DNA of 37,215 bases. Origin: Candidatus Gastranaerophilales bacterium. GTDB lineage: Bacteria > Cyanobacteriota > Vampirovibrionia > Gastranaerophilales > Gastranaerophilaceae. The notes under the pieces are model-generated. The model did not search any database, was not told the origin of the DNA, and was given only the letters and a program-made list of their open reading frames with translations. Shown piece after piece: positions 25,221 to 34,305 of this stretch. A program made the translations under genes and the position numbers. How positions within the stretch are numbered: the first letter of the stretch is position 1; each line of letters begins with the position of its first letter. Location of the stretch: NCBI GenBank assembly GCA_944324175.1, contig CALUVH010000020.1, forward strand, positions 1 through 37,215, in the 5' to 3' direction.

Positions 25221-26432
25221 TTACGGTTTGATTACGGAAAGCACTGAAATCTCATTAAAATATTTTCTAGCACAAGTAATTAATTCCTTTGCAGTTACTG
25301 TTTTTATACGTTCCTTCAAACGTTCATTGAAGTCAAATCCCAGTCCCTGTATACCATAATGTGCAAATAACATAGCTTGCTGATTATTTGTCTCTTGAGT
25401 AAATGCCCATTTCCCCATAATATTATTTTTGGCATTTTCTAATTCTTCATCACTCACTAAAACCGTACAAATCTTTTCAATTTCTTCATCAAATCCATCT
25501 AGTGAAACCTCAATATTTTTAGGCTCGGTCGCGATGTAAATAGAAAAATTTGCACCTAATCTGAATGTTTCATACGAACTTCTTACAACATATGCAAGAC
25601 CTTTTTTATCTCGTAATTCTAAAAATAAACGAGAAGACAGACCCGATGCACCCAATATTATATTCAGTAAAACAAATACAGGATATTCCGCACTGTCAAA
25701 AGATGGAACAGACCAACCTTTTACTATGTGAGCTTGATTTAAGTCAGGCTTAATTATCTCAACATTTTTTGAATCATTAAGCTCAGCTTTTTTAAGTTCA
25801 GGTAAAACTTCTATTGAAGCTGGCAAATCTCCCAATAACTTGTTAAGATTTGAATATACAAAATCAAAATCTAAATCACCCACAAATGATATTACTTTTC
25901 TGCTATCATTTATAATTGCTTGATATGCACCAATTACATCGTCTTTTTTAATATTTGGGATATTATCAAGGATTTTTGTATATGTATGACCGTAATTGTG
26001 TCCTTCAAACATATTTTTATAATAATTTTCCAACGCACGAGCACGTGGAGAATCCAATTCAGCAGTGATTTCACCTTGCATTTTGATTAATTCACGTTCG
26101 AAATCTTCAAAAGTTGTATTTTTAACGACTTCACTTAAAAGCTCAAGCGCTTTTAAAAAGTCTTCATTCAAGCATACAAACTTAAATCGCAAATAATCTT
26201 GTTTTAATTCGCATATAAAATCTATTGCGTACTTTTCGAATTCCTCTGAAAGTTCTTGTGCAGTATATTTTTGTGTCCCCTGCATGAATAAACGCGTCAT
26301 GACAGAATGCACACCAGGGAATTTTTCTACTCTGTTAAGAGAAAAATTCAAGCATAACGCAACTCTAGGCGTATTTACATTACGTTTATAAAACAAATCA
26401 ATATTATTATCTAATCTCTTTTCTTTTTTCAT
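25221..26432 (-). CDS. M16-family peptidase homologue lacking the HxxEH zinc motif
   Basis: 403 residues with the two-domain M16 fold (about 1-200 and 200-403). The second domain shows the family pattern LLNIILGASGLSSRLFLELRDKKGLAYVV. In the first domain the zinc motif HxxEH is replaced by HSVMT at 42-46 (GVHSVMTRLFMQGT), so the catalytic Glu and second His are lost. M16 enzymes often work as pairs of one active and one inactive subunit; no active partner is in this window. The ATG at 26432 (MKKEKR) lacks an SD but lies 6 nt after TATAAT (26439-26444), so a leaderless mRNA is likely. Longer start at 26450 not supported. Confidence 0.85.
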   Translation of the reverse strand: MKKEKRLDNNIDLFYKRNVNTPRVALCLNFSLNRVEKFPGVHSVMTRLFMQGTQKYTAQELSEEFEKYAIDFICELKQDYLRFKFVCLNEDFLKALELLSEVVKNTTFEDFERELIKMQGEITAELDSPRARALENYYKNMFEGHNYGHTYTKILDNIPNIKKDDVIGAYQAIINDSRKVISFVGDLDFDFVYSNLNKLLGDLPASIEVLPELKKAELNDSKNVEIIKPDLNQAHIVKGWSVPSFDSAEYPVFVLLNIILGASGLSSRLFLELRDKKGLAYVVRSSYETFRLGANFSIYIATEPKNIEVSLDGFDEEIEKICTVLVSDEELENAKNNIMGKWAFTQETNNQQAMLFAHYGIQGLGFDFNERLKERIKTVTAKELITCARKYFNEISVLSVIKP

Positions 26433-26547
26433 AAAAGTATTATAGCACAAAAAGTATTACAGATAAACACAAAATAATGCTTAACTGTTTAATTTTAAAA
26501 TTCATAAATAGCAGTATAATTCTTTATAACATAGAAAGGTATTTTTA

Positions 26548-26847
26548 ATGAACAGATTTTTGATAATATTTTCAATACTCACTGTTACGCTGCTAGCTTA
26601 CTTGGATGCGCGTGAAAGATTCAAAGAGCTTGATGAAGTAGCAGCAAATACACCTGCACAAGTCGAAATGAAACCAATTTTTAATAATAATGTACCCAAT
26701 AATAAATTTGAGAATATCAATGCTCCAAAACAAATTCAATCACCAAATACACAAACTCAGCTTCAAAAAATTAATACAAAAAATCAACAAAATGAACAGA
26801 ACCTCAAAGATTCTCAACAAAAAAGAAACGACGATATTTCAAAATAA
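26548..26847 (+). CDS. Small membrane-anchored N/Q-rich protein, unknown function
   Basis: 99 residues. An N-terminal hydrophobic segment (FLIIFSILTVTLLAYL, 4-19) anchors or exports the protein. It is followed by a low-complexity tail rich in Asn, Gln and Lys (NNNVPNNKFENINAPKQIQ and so on), probably disordered. AAAGG lies 8 nt before the ATG, and TATAAT lies near 26514. No known family recognised. It converges with the next gene. Confidence 0.55.
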   Translation: MNRFLIIFSILTVTLLAYLDARERFKELDEVAANTPAQVEMKPIFNNNVPNNKFENINAPKQIQSPNTQTQLQKINTKNQQNEQNLKDSQQKRNDDISK

Positions 26848-26863
26848 TCAGCACAAAATCGCA

Positions 26864-27682
26864 CTAGAAATCAAATAGCATTTCCCCATAATCTGTTGGT
26901 GAAGTATTTGATTCATCTTGCGATTTAGCAGGAGAAGGAATATTTTTGTCATAGCGCAATATTCCGCCATCAGTACCTGAATTTTTTAATTTTTGTGTAT
27001 CAACAGGTGAAATCACCTTTGGGAAAAACCTTAACATTATATTTTGGGTTGCATCGGCTGAAATTATATTTTTAGAATACAATTTCAACTTTTCATATTG
27101 AGTTCTTGCTTGTGCATAATTATTGGCAATAAAATACCCCTCATTATTACTTATTTTTTTTACATACGTATTTTGCCACATCGGGATATTATTCACAGTA
27201 TCCAGCAACACTATATTTGTATTGAGATAAAAATTATGTGAGACACTAAAATATGAAGCAATATCCAAAATATCCCAAACACTTCTTTTTAAATCGTTAT
27301 CCTCGCTGGTAACATAACTGCGAACCAACAATATAGAATTAGCACCAAATAAATTACCCGCCTTTTTATATGTTTGATAGTCGATATATTTAGTATGATG
27401 AAATTTTCTTAGTGCTTTTTGTAATTCCTTTTGTAGAGCTTCGTTTTTATTTAATTTTTCTCTTACCACATATAAATCAGGCGAAATTATCTTTCCATGG
27501 GTACTATTTAGATTGATTATTATATCGTTTGAAAACAACTCAGATGGCTCAGCAAATCCGAAATAATTTTCATGCCCGTTATATAAGTCTGCAGGCAAAG
27601 TAAGCACGTTAAACGTTACAGAATATGCAGGTAATTGCAAGTAAAATAACAAAGCTATAAAAAATTTAAACAATACTTTCAT
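26864..27682 (-). CDS. Exported protein of unknown function (272 aa)
   Basis: A signal peptide (MKVLFKFFIALLFYLQLPAYS) is followed by a mixed alpha/beta domain. The segment GANSILLVRSYVTSEDND, then NFYLNTNIVLLDTVNNIPMWQNTYVKKI, resembles the strand-helix layout of periplasmic CsgG/TolB-N-like proteins, but this is only a shape impression. The C-terminus is Ser/Pro/Asp-rich and probably disordered. No SD sequence; TATAAT (27689-27694) is exactly 6 nt upstream of the ATG, suggesting a leaderless transcript. Function unknown. Confidence 0.6.
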   Translation of the reverse strand: MKVLFKFFIALLFYLQLPAYSVTFNVLTLPADLYNGHENYFGFAEPSELFSNDIIINLNSTHGKIISPDLYVVREKLNKNEALQKELQKALRKFHHTKYIDYQTYKKAGNLFGANSILLVRSYVTSEDNDLKRSVWDILDIASYFSVSHNFYLNTNIVLLDTVNNIPMWQNTYVKKISNNEGYFIANNYAQARTQYEKLKLYSKNIISADATQNIMLRFFPKVISPVDTQKLKNSGTDGGILRYDKNIPSPAKSQDESNTSPTDYGEMLFDF

Positions 27683-27771
27683 GCCATCATTATATCACAC
27701 ATATCCTACAATTAAAGGATTAATAAAAATAAAAACTAATATAGAATTTTCATGGAAGAAGGAGACCTTAA

Positions 27772-28155
27772 ATGGATTATAATGAAATTATGAAAAAAGC
27801 CATAGAAGCGGCAAAAAATGCTTATGTTCCTTATTCAAAATTTCCGGTGGGCGCATGTCTTTATTGTGATAATGGTAAGTTATACACAGGATGTAACTTT
27901 GAAAATTCAAGCTTTGGTTTAACGATATGTGCAGAAAGAAACACCATAGGAACTATGATTGCGGACGGCGGAAAAAAAATAAAAGCAATCGCAATATATT
28001 CTCCAAATATGGACAATTGCACACCTTGTGGAGCTTGCAGACAAGTTATTCACGAATTTCAAACTGATGAAGGTACAGATGTTATTACTAAAATCGGAGA
28101 AAATTTAAAAATATATAAACTTAATGAATTATTACCTGAAGGCTTCTTACTATAG
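27772..28155 (+). CDS. cdd: Cytidine deaminase
   Basis: 127 residues, the usual length of a homotetrameric cytidine deaminase. Zinc and catalytic residues are in CAER (C53, E55) and PCGACRQ (C86, C89). The N-terminal substrate-binding motif is FPVGACLY, with GCNFENSSFG near 40-49. It converts cytidine and deoxycytidine to uridine and deoxyuridine for pyrimidine salvage. A strong SD (GAAGGAGA) precedes the ATG. The next small gene begins directly after the stop codon, with no spacer. Confidence 0.95.
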   Translation: MDYNEIMKKAIEAAKNAYVPYSKFPVGACLYCDNGKLYTGCNFENSSFGLTICAERNTIGTMIADGGKKIKAIAIYSPNMDNCTPCGACRQVIHEFQTDEGTDVITKIGENLKIYKLNELLPEGFLL

Positions 28156-28371
28156 ATGTATATATTTGAACTAATTATAAAGAAATTTTTAAAAAAAGAA
28201 AACTTAGAAAATTATAATCCATTAAAAACTTCCAATAGTGATGAAGAATATGAGAATTGTGAACACATATTCATGCCTATAGACAGTACAGGTGAAACTC
28301 TTGCCTGCACCAAATGCGGTTTGGTTGTTGAAAAGAAAAAGCTTAAAAAGAAAAATATCTTTAAGCCATAA
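28156..28371 (+). CDS. Small zinc-ribbon-like protein (71 aa)
   Basis: The ATG follows the cdd stop codon directly, so translation is probably coupled; no separate SD is seen. The centre holds CEHIFMPIDSTGETLACTKCG, a C-H...CxxC arrangement that could bind one zinc ion. The C-terminus is very basic (KKKLKKKN), suggesting nucleic-acid binding. No known family beyond the zinc-ribbon shape. Confidence 0.6.
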   Translation: MYIFELIIKKFLKKENLENYNPLKTSNSDEEYENCEHIFMPIDSTGETLACTKCGLVVEKKKLKKKNIFKP

Positions 28372-28395
28372 ATCATTTTTTTATTAAAAACAAAT

Positions 28396-28424
28396 TTGAC
28401 AGATAAAAAATAAGGATTTAAAAT
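28396..28424 (+). promoter_or_regulatory. Strong promoter placing the transcript start at the ATG
   Basis: Perfect TTGACA (28396-28401), a 17-nt spacer and TAAAAT (28419-28424). The start codon follows after 6 nt. Confidence 0.7.
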
Positions 28425-28430
28425 ACAACT

Positions 28431-29312
28431 ATGAAAAGGATTTTAACATTATTACTGTTGTTTTTACTTCCAAATCAATATTCACTATCACATGAGTTAG
28501 TGCAAAGCATACCGGATTGTCTGAAAAAAAACGAACAACAAGAAGATTTTATCTTGCCTAACATTTTTATATACTCTGATCCTCAAGAGGATTCTACTAT
28601 AGAGAAAAAAAGCAATACATTTGAAGACACCAATAAAAAACAAGATAAAAAAGTTAATCAAACATCAAAAAAATCTGACGAAAATATTCGCTATGATGAC
28701 AGCTCTGTCGCTCGTTATGACTTTACGATTGACAATGAGGATGTTGTTGAATTAAGCGATATTCACTACAAATCATTAAACCTTGATTCTCATAACTCAA
28801 ATAGCATTTTCAAACTTGATATAGCTAAACAAAACTTTGCACAAAGATCAGTGATGCCATATACATATCAAAAAGAAGAATATAACATTCTTCCACTGAG
28901 CAAAAATCAAGTGGAAGAATTTGGGAATTTTAAATTCGGTACACTATACAACACCGGAATTGACACTTCACAGCTTGAATATAATGCAGGACTATTCACA
29001 AGGTATGAACGAAATCGATTCGCAATATCAACCGCTTATCAAAAAAATCAAATGACAACCTATGGACTTACTACAGATAACTTTTATCTGTCTCCTGAGT
29101 TTAAACTTAATGACATGATCTCAATTTCAAGTATAATAAAAGCTGATACCACAAGAAATAGAAAATCCAATGAATTTGTGTTGACTATCCGACCATTCGC
29201 GCACAAAGGAAATGAGAGAGTAAATTTAGAATTTGGAGCTGGGCAAACATACGACGCCAATAACGAACTTTTCAAAACTCAATTTCGTTTTAATACTCGC
29301 ATAAAATTGTAA
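28431..29312 (+). CDS. Exported, probably outer-membrane, protein of unknown function
   Basis: 293 residues. A signal peptide (MKRILTLLLLFLLPNQYSLS) is followed by a charged Lys/Asp-rich linker (about 45-100) and a C-terminal region of alternating polar and hydrophobic residues. This region could form beta-strands (FGTLYNTGIDTSQLEYNAGLF, RFAISTAYQ, VNLEFGAGQTYD) and ends FRFNTRIKL, much like a small outer-membrane beta-barrel. The start has no proper SD (AAGGA is 14 nt away) but a strong promoter ends 6 nt upstream. Function unknown. Confidence 0.65.
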   Translation: MKRILTLLLLFLLPNQYSLSHELVQSIPDCLKKNEQQEDFILPNIFIYSDPQEDSTIEKKSNTFEDTNKKQDKKVNQTSKKSDENIRYDDSSVARYDFTIDNEDVVELSDIHYKSLNLDSHNSNSIFKLDIAKQNFAQRSVMPYTYQKEEYNILPLSKNQVEEFGNFKFGTLYNTGIDTSQLEYNAGLFTRYERNRFAISTAYQKNQMTTYGLTTDNFYLSPEFKLNDMISISSIIKADTTRNRKSNEFVLTIRPFAHKGNERVNLEFGAGQTYDANNELFKTQFRFNTRIKL

Positions 29313-29328
29313 ATTTAATTTATATAAA

Positions 29329-29357
29329 TTGTCCTGAAAGTTTATTTCTATTATAAT
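29329..29357 (+). promoter_or_regulatory. Promoter upstream of the DivIC/FtsB-like gene
   Basis: TTGTCC (29329-29334), a 17-nt spacer and TATAAT (29352-29357), 23 bp before the TTG start. Confidence 0.65.
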
Positions 29358-29379
29358 TTAATCAATAGAGGTTGGAAAA

Positions 29380-29808
29380 TTGGGAATAAATAAAGGACAA
29401 CAAAATAATAACGAAAATAACACCGATGAACTCACTCAAAGATTAGATAAAAAAACAGGCTTTTACTATTCTTTTTTGACATTGGTTCTGCTTTTTTGTC
29501 TAATTCAAGTTGGGTTTGGTGTTATATTAAATATTTCCAAAACAATTTCTTATCGTGCCAAAATATCAACATTAGAAAAAATTAAAAATGCGGCTATTAC
29601 AAGAAATGATGACCTTAAACAAGAAATAAAAATGTTTTCATCTATGTCTAGTTTGGAAGGAATTGCTCGCAACAATTTAAAAATGGCAAGCGAAGATGAA
29701 GTTCTTATTTTAATCAATAATCCGACAAATGAAAAACCGACTAAAAAGAAAAGTTTATGGGAACGCATCATAACAAAGAACAAAGGAAAAAATAATGCAG
29801 GAAAATGA
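29380..29808 (+). CDS. Septum formation initiator, DivIC/FtsB-like
   Basis: 142 residues in the usual order for the family. A short hydrophilic cytoplasmic tail is followed by one membrane helix (YYSFLTLVLLFCLIQVGFGVI, about 29-50), a coiled coil (ISTLEKIKNAAITRNDDLKQEI) and the conserved end LEGIARNNLKMASEDEVLIL. FtsB/DivIC acts in the divisome with FtsL and FtsQ/DivIB. The start codon is TTG, with AGAGG about 9 nt upstream and no ATG available before the membrane helix. It overlaps the TPR gene by 14 bp and forms an operon with it. Confidence 0.8.
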   Translation: MGINKGQQNNNENNTDELTQRLDKKTGFYYSFLTLVLLFCLIQVGFGVILNISKTISYRAKISTLEKIKNAAITRNDDLKQEIKMFSSMSSLEGIARNNLKMASEDEVLILINNPTNEKPTKKKSLWERIITKNKGKNNAGK

Positions 29809-31360
29809 AACCCGAAACTACATACAGCACGCTTTTGAACTAAAAGAACAAAAATGTTATAAACAAGCTATTGAAATGCTCTACAAAGTTTTAGAAGATG
29901 AAAATGATAACTGCGAAATTCTCTTCCAAATAGGAGAATTATACTACCTTTTGAATAATTTACAACGAGCAATACAATACTTTGAAAAAGTCATTGCAAT
30001 AAATTCTAATCATTCTGACAGCCTTGCAATGCTAAAAAAAATCTATATAAAAACCAATATGTTTGATGAAGCTCAACGTTATGCAAAAATTATTTTTGAT
30101 AATAATCCCACATCCCACAACTTAGCTGAATTAATTTCTCTTTCGGGGAAAAATGGAGATTATACATTGATAGGCAGATATCAAAACTCCCATCTCGCAA
30201 ACAGCGAAGTTTTATTTTCTATATCAAAAGTGTATTATGAAAAAGGTGAAATTCAAAAATCTAAAGAAATTTTAGAACAAATAAACGATAGCGATGATGC
30301 TAAAATTCTTTTAGGCAGAATTTATTTTGATGAAAGCAATTTTGAAAAATCCAAAGAAATATTCTCAAAACTTCCGGCTAACTACGAGAATCCTGAAGTT
30401 TTGAATTACCGCGGACTTTTTTACATTGAAGACTTGAATTTTTTAGAAGCAATAAAATCCTTTTCCAAAGCTTACAGTTTGGACAAACAAAACGCATGTT
30501 ATGCTTATAACTTAGGTAATGCATATTTTTATAATGGCTGGATAAAAGAAGCAACTAAAACATATCTCGAAGCGATTTGTCTTGCACCTGAAGCTCTTGA
30601 TTACAGGTACTCACTTGCTTACTTATATTATGAGACTCAAGCTTTTGATAAGGCTCAAAAAGAATTGGATTATATCTTAGAAAAAGCTCCCACACATTAT
30701 CAGGCTGTAGTTTTAAATGCCCTGCTTAAATTCAAAAATAAGGACTTTTTAGGTGCCCAAAATGATTTAGAAAATATTTTAAAGACTAAGGAAGATGAAT
30801 TTGCGCAAATATCGCTTGTAAAAGTATATAACGAATTACAAATGTTTGACAAAGCAGCAAATATACTCACCCCCTTGATGCAAAAATACCCTAAAAAATC
30901 AAATCTGCAATGTGAACTTGCTCAAACTCTCATCTGCCAGAAGAAAAACCAAGAAGCACTTAATATTTTAGAAAAAGTAATTGCTGATAATGAAAACTAT
31001 ATTCCGGCATATGGTCTTGCTGCACAGGCAGCTTTTGCTGAAGGCAATTTGGAAAAGACAAAATATTTTGCTCAACGTTCAATTTCCTTAGATATGAATT
31101 ATGCTCAAGGGTATTACTACCTTGCTTTGGTAAGAAAAACAGAAAAAGACTATGACGAAGCTATAGAATGTATGAAGCGCGCGATTACTTATGACTTAAA
31201 TAATGCTGAATTTTACTCAGAAATGAGCGAAATATACAAAATAAAAAACGAAATTAAAGCCGCCTTAGAATACGCAAATGAAGCCTCTGAACTTGATAAT
31301 TCCACAAAATATAAAATTCGTTATTCTGAGCTCGCATCAATAAATCGAAAAATCAAATAA
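29795..31360 (+). CDS. Tetratricopeptide repeat protein
   Basis: 521 residues, nearly all TPR repeats. About 12-14 helical pairs can be seen, for example AIEMLYKVLEDENDNCEILFQIGELYYL, AIQYFEKVIAINSNHSDSLA, AIKSFSKAYSLDKQNACYAYNLGNAYFYNG, and AIECMKRAITYDLNNAEFYSEMSEIYK. There is no signal peptide, so it is cytoplasmic or membrane-associated through a partner. TPR arrays hold protein complexes together; the partner is not known. AAAGGA precedes the ATG. It overlaps the DivIC-like gene by 14 bp, which suggests a role in cell division or envelope assembly, by position only. Confidence 0.9.
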   Translation: MQENETRNYIQHAFELKEQKCYKQAIEMLYKVLEDENDNCEILFQIGELYYLLNNLQRAIQYFEKVIAINSNHSDSLAMLKKIYIKTNMFDEAQRYAKIIFDNNPTSHNLAELISLSGKNGDYTLIGRYQNSHLANSEVLFSISKVYYEKGEIQKSKEILEQINDSDDAKILLGRIYFDESNFEKSKEIFSKLPANYENPEVLNYRGLFYIEDLNFLEAIKSFSKAYSLDKQNACYAYNLGNAYFYNGWIKEATKTYLEAICLAPEALDYRYSLAYLYYETQAFDKAQKELDYILEKAPTHYQAVVLNALLKFKNKDFLGAQNDLENILKTKEDEFAQISLVKVYNELQMFDKAANILTPLMQKYPKKSNLQCELAQTLICQKKNQEALNILEKVIADNENYIPAYGLAAQAAFAEGNLEKTKYFAQRSISLDMNYAQGYYYLALVRKTEKDYDEAIECMKRAITYDLNNAEFYSEMSEIYKIKNEIKAALEYANEASELDNSTKYKIRYSELASINRKIK

Positions 31361-31449
31361 TTGATTGTTTGGCTAAATATTTGTCCTCTAAAAAAAACTA
31401 TTATAATATATATTATGGTATTATAAAATTATGCTGGAGGACAGAGAGT

Positions 31450-32124
31450 ATGAATATAAAAAATATATTAACTTTAGGGATGTTAATAACTTTAGGTATA
31501 TCAACCCCTGTATGCGCAAAAGAAGAAATTTTCATACCTAAAAATTATCCTGCCAAATATAACGCAGAAAAAATAACCGCAATAAAACCAATGTACAAAA
31601 ACATAAGTAAAGAACAAGTTATATATGTAGCTTTAGACATGTTGATAGGTACAAATGGTGATTTTTCACGAAAAGCAATAATGGGGAATAATTTATCAGG
31701 TAAACCGGTCAAAGTTGAGTTTCGCGACCTTGCTAGTATAAATGCAGAATATGCAGAATTTGATGCACTAGGCTGGAAAAAAGGGAAAAGCCTTTATATT
31801 TACATAAATCCGAAACATCAAGATGCTCCACCTGCAGCACTAGCTGCACTATTATCGCATGAAGCCCTACACCAAGACGAATATAATTCATTGGCGGAAG
31901 AAACTTATGCTTGGACAATGGAAGCTGCTGTGTGGTGTGAACTTTTAAAACTCTACCCTGAAAGCGGTGATGAGAACTTACACCCACTGGTCACAAGAGA
32001 AAACACTTTGAAAAAGCTATTCGAACGAGGTGATTATACAAATAAATACATTAAAAAAACAGTATACTCTAACCCTGGATATAAAGATTTGCCTTCAACT
32101 TCTCCGGGATTTGAAGACCTATAA
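31450..32124 (+). CDS. Exported HExxH (zincin-like) putative metalloprotease
   Basis: 224 residues. The start is the ATG at 31450 with a GGAGGA stretch about 9 nt upstream; the longer frame from 31369 has no SD. A signal peptide ends at VCA-KEE (about 23). The central motif is LLSHEALHQDEYNSLAEETYAW, with HEALH at 137-141 and Glu residues at 150-151 that could act as the third zinc ligand, a gluzincin-like layout. The C-terminal tail is Pro/Ser-rich. Family not otherwise recognised. Proteolysis in the periplasm or at the surface is inferred. A strong terminator follows. Confidence 0.65.
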   Translation: MNIKNILTLGMLITLGISTPVCAKEEIFIPKNYPAKYNAEKITAIKPMYKNISKEQVIYVALDMLIGTNGDFSRKAIMGNNLSGKPVKVEFRDLASINAEYAEFDALGWKKGKSLYIYINPKHQDAPPAALAALLSHEALHQDEYNSLAEETYAWTMEAAVWCELLKLYPESGDENLHPLVTRENTLKKLFERGDYTNKYIKKTVYSNPGYKDLPSTSPGFEDL

Positions 32125-32133
32125 AAATATAGT

Positions 32134-32172
32134 AAAAGAGGATTGAGAAAATAAAAGTTCAATCCTCTTTTA
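32134..32172 (+). terminator. Strong rho-independent terminator after the HExxH gene
   Basis: AAAAGAGGATTGA-loop-TCAATCCTCTTTT, a perfect 13-bp stem. Confidence 0.9.
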
Positions 32173-32196
32173 TAAATTTTTTTTCATAATTCTCAT

Positions 32197-32225
32197 TTGT
32201 TAAACAAAAGTATATTGATTATAAA
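32197..32225 (+). promoter_or_regulatory. Promoter of ctpA
   Basis: TTGTTA (32197-32202), a 17-nt spacer and TATAAA (32220-32225), ending 9 nt before the ATG at 32235. Confidence 0.6.
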
Positions 32226-32234
32226 AAATCATTG

Positions 32235-33476
32235 ATGTTAAATAATGGTATGAACAAGAATCAATTTGCAATATTTTTATTTTTGGTAATGATTTTATTA
32301 GTATTAAATAGATTTTTAATGCTAAAAGAGGAAGTACCTTTAACCGAAACACAGGAAATGGTAAATCACAGCCACGTTTCATCCCAAAGATTATTTGAAA
32401 ATGTTTGGGAAGAAATACGTGACAACTATTACGATGCTGAATTAAATAAGCAGGATTGGACACGATGGAAAGAGCATTACCATGGGAAAATTAAGACTGA
32501 TGACGATGCAAAAGTAGCAATAGATACAATGCTTGCAAGTCTTGATGATCCTTATTCAAGATTTTTAACAAAAGCTGAATATTCGGATCAAAACACATCA
32601 ATTAATTCAAAAATAACAGGAATAGGGGTTAATATCGCATCAATAGCAGGCAAAATAAACATAATAAATGTCATTGAAGGCACACCTGCACAAAGTGCAA
32701 ACCTACTGCCTAACGACGTTATAATAGCGATAGATGGCAAAGATGTGAGCGGAATGCCGTTATCTGATGTTGCAAATCTTGTACGCGGACCTGAAAATAG
32801 TATTGTTGAAATTACTGTTTTACGTAATAAAGATAAATTGACCAAAAAGGTAGTTCGAAAAGAAATCAAAATAAAGACCGTAAAAAGTTCTATAGATAAA
32901 AACATCGGCTATATAAAAATAAACACCTTCATAGGTGCCACCACTCCGAATGAATTTCTCGAGGCACTTGAAAAGACAAAAGATACAGAAGGACTTATCA
33001 TCGACTTAAGAGGCAACACTGGCGGACTTTTACCAAACGCAATATTCATAGCAAACCTTTTTATACCTGAAGGGAAGCTTGTAAGTATTGTGGGACGCGA
33101 AGGCTATAAGTACGACATCGTAGCTCAAGACACGGAATTTGGAGTCCAAAAACCACTTGTAGTACTTGTAGACGGAGCCAGCGCAAGTGCCAGTGAAATA
33201 CTTTCAGGTGCATTGAAAGATTACCATAAAGCTAAATTAATCGGTACAAGGACTTATGGAAAAGGTATGGTACAAAAAATCATTCCGATGCAAAATGAAA
33301 CAGGATTAAATTTGACAATTGCAAAATATCTAACTCCTAACGGTACTGATATTAACCAAAAAGGGATTGAGCCCGATATAAAAGTAACCTTTAGTTTAAA
33401 TGATATAAAAACGAGAAATGATGCGCAACTCAATGCAGCTAAAAACTACTTATCAAAAATGCTTTCACAAAAGTAA
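32235..33476 (+). CDS. ctpA: C-terminal processing protease (S41 family, CtpA-type)
   Basis: 413 residues. An N-terminal membrane helix (FAIFLFLVMILLVLNRFLM) is followed by a PDZ domain (about 128-198, ITGIGVNIASIAG and GTPAQSANLLPNDVIIAIDGK). The S41 catalytic domain has IIDLRGNTGG, the catalytic Ser in VDGASASASEILSGAL (near residue 318) and the Lys in TRTYGKGMVQ (near 343). The enzyme trims C-termini of periplasmic proteins; in Cyanobacteria a relative matures the D1 protein. No SD before the ATGs at 32235 and 32250. The promoter places the transcript start at about 32232, so a leaderless or very short leader is likely. ispE converges 13 bp downstream. Confidence 0.93.
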   Translation: MLNNGMNKNQFAIFLFLVMILLVLNRFLMLKEEVPLTETQEMVNHSHVSSQRLFENVWEEIRDNYYDAELNKQDWTRWKEHYHGKIKTDDDAKVAIDTMLASLDDPYSRFLTKAEYSDQNTSINSKITGIGVNIASIAGKINIINVIEGTPAQSANLLPNDVIIAIDGKDVSGMPLSDVANLVRGPENSIVEITVLRNKDKLTKKVVRKEIKIKTVKSSIDKNIGYIKINTFIGATTPNEFLEALEKTKDTEGLIIDLRGNTGGLLPNAIFIANLFIPEGKLVSIVGREGYKYDIVAQDTEFGVQKPLVVLVDGASASASEILSGALKDYHKAKLIGTRTYGKGMVQKIIPMQNETGLNLTIAKYLTPNGTDINQKGIEPDIKVTFSLNDIKTRNDAQLNAAKNYLSKMLSQK

Positions 33477-33489
33477 AAAGCCGGTTATA

Positions 33490-34305
33490 TTATATCCTAA
33501 CGACTTGAACGCCCTCAGCTACAGCGGGTAGACTGTTTTTCACCCAATATCCGTTTTCTTCTGCAAACTCAAACCCAATTCCAAAATAGGTTGAGCCTGA
33601 TCCTGACATCATAGAATTTGGATAAGTAGATTTTATTTGTTGAAGTTGCGCATAATCATCCAATACCGCCCATTCAAGGTCATTTTTAAATCCTTCACGG
33701 GAATTATCATTGCTTAAATTTACTTTATCAGAGAACTTTACATAAGCTTCTTTTGCGCTAATACCAAGGTCTATAGGTTTTATCAATGAAACGTTGAAAT
33801 TTTCAAATGGTAATTTTTTCAAAATTTCACCACGACCGGAAGTTTTTTGCCTACCACCTTCAAGACAAAAATTCAAATCGGATCCGAGCTTTGCGCACAA
33901 ATTATGTAATTCAATTTTTTTTAGAGGTTCCCCATATAAATTATTTAAAGCAAACAGCACACCAGCAGCATCAGTACTTCCCCCGGCAAGTCCGGCTGCA
34001 ACGGGAATGTTTTTTTCAATAAAAACCGAAATCGAACCTGAATTTATTCCGACAGTATCTGCAAAAAGTCTGCAAGCTTTATATACAATATTTTTTTCAT
34101 CATAAGGAATTTCATCACTCGTACCGGAAAGATTAATTAAAAAGTCGCTGCTTGTACTTACCGACACTGTTAAATAATCATACAACCCTATTGTCTGCAT
34201 AATACTGTCAATATTATGAAAACCGTCTTCTCTTTTATTAAGTACTTTCAAAGTCAAATTAATTTTAGCCGGACATTTTACTTTGATAGTTTTAGTTTGT
34301 TCCAT
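33490..34305 (-). CDS. ispE: 4-diphosphocytidyl-2-C-methyl-D-erythritol kinase IspE
   Basis: 271 residues of the GHMP kinase superfamily. The N-terminal substrate motif is VKCPAKINLTLKVLNKREDGFHNIDSI. The ATP-binding glycine-rich loop is PVAAGLAGGSTDAAG (about 97-111), and the C-terminal GHMP motif is MMSGSGSTYFGI. It phosphorylates CDP-ME in the non-mevalonate (MEP) isoprenoid pathway. It overlaps the end of ksgA by 14 bp, a gene pairing seen in many bacteria, with an AGGT before its ATG. No other MEP pathway gene lies here. Confidence 0.94.
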   Translation of the reverse strand: MEQTKTIKVKCPAKINLTLKVLNKREDGFHNIDSIMQTIGLYDYLTVSVSTSSDFLINLSGTSDEIPYDEKNIVYKACRLFADTVGINSGSISVFIEKNIPVAAGLAGGSTDAAGVLFALNNLYGEPLKKIELHNLCAKLGSDLNFCLEGGRQKTSGRGEILKKLPFENFNVSLIKPIDLGISAKEAYVKFSDKVNLSNDNSREGFKNDLEWAVLDDYAQLQQIKSTYPNSMMSGSGSTYFGIGFEFAEENGYWVKNSLPAVAEGVQVVRI

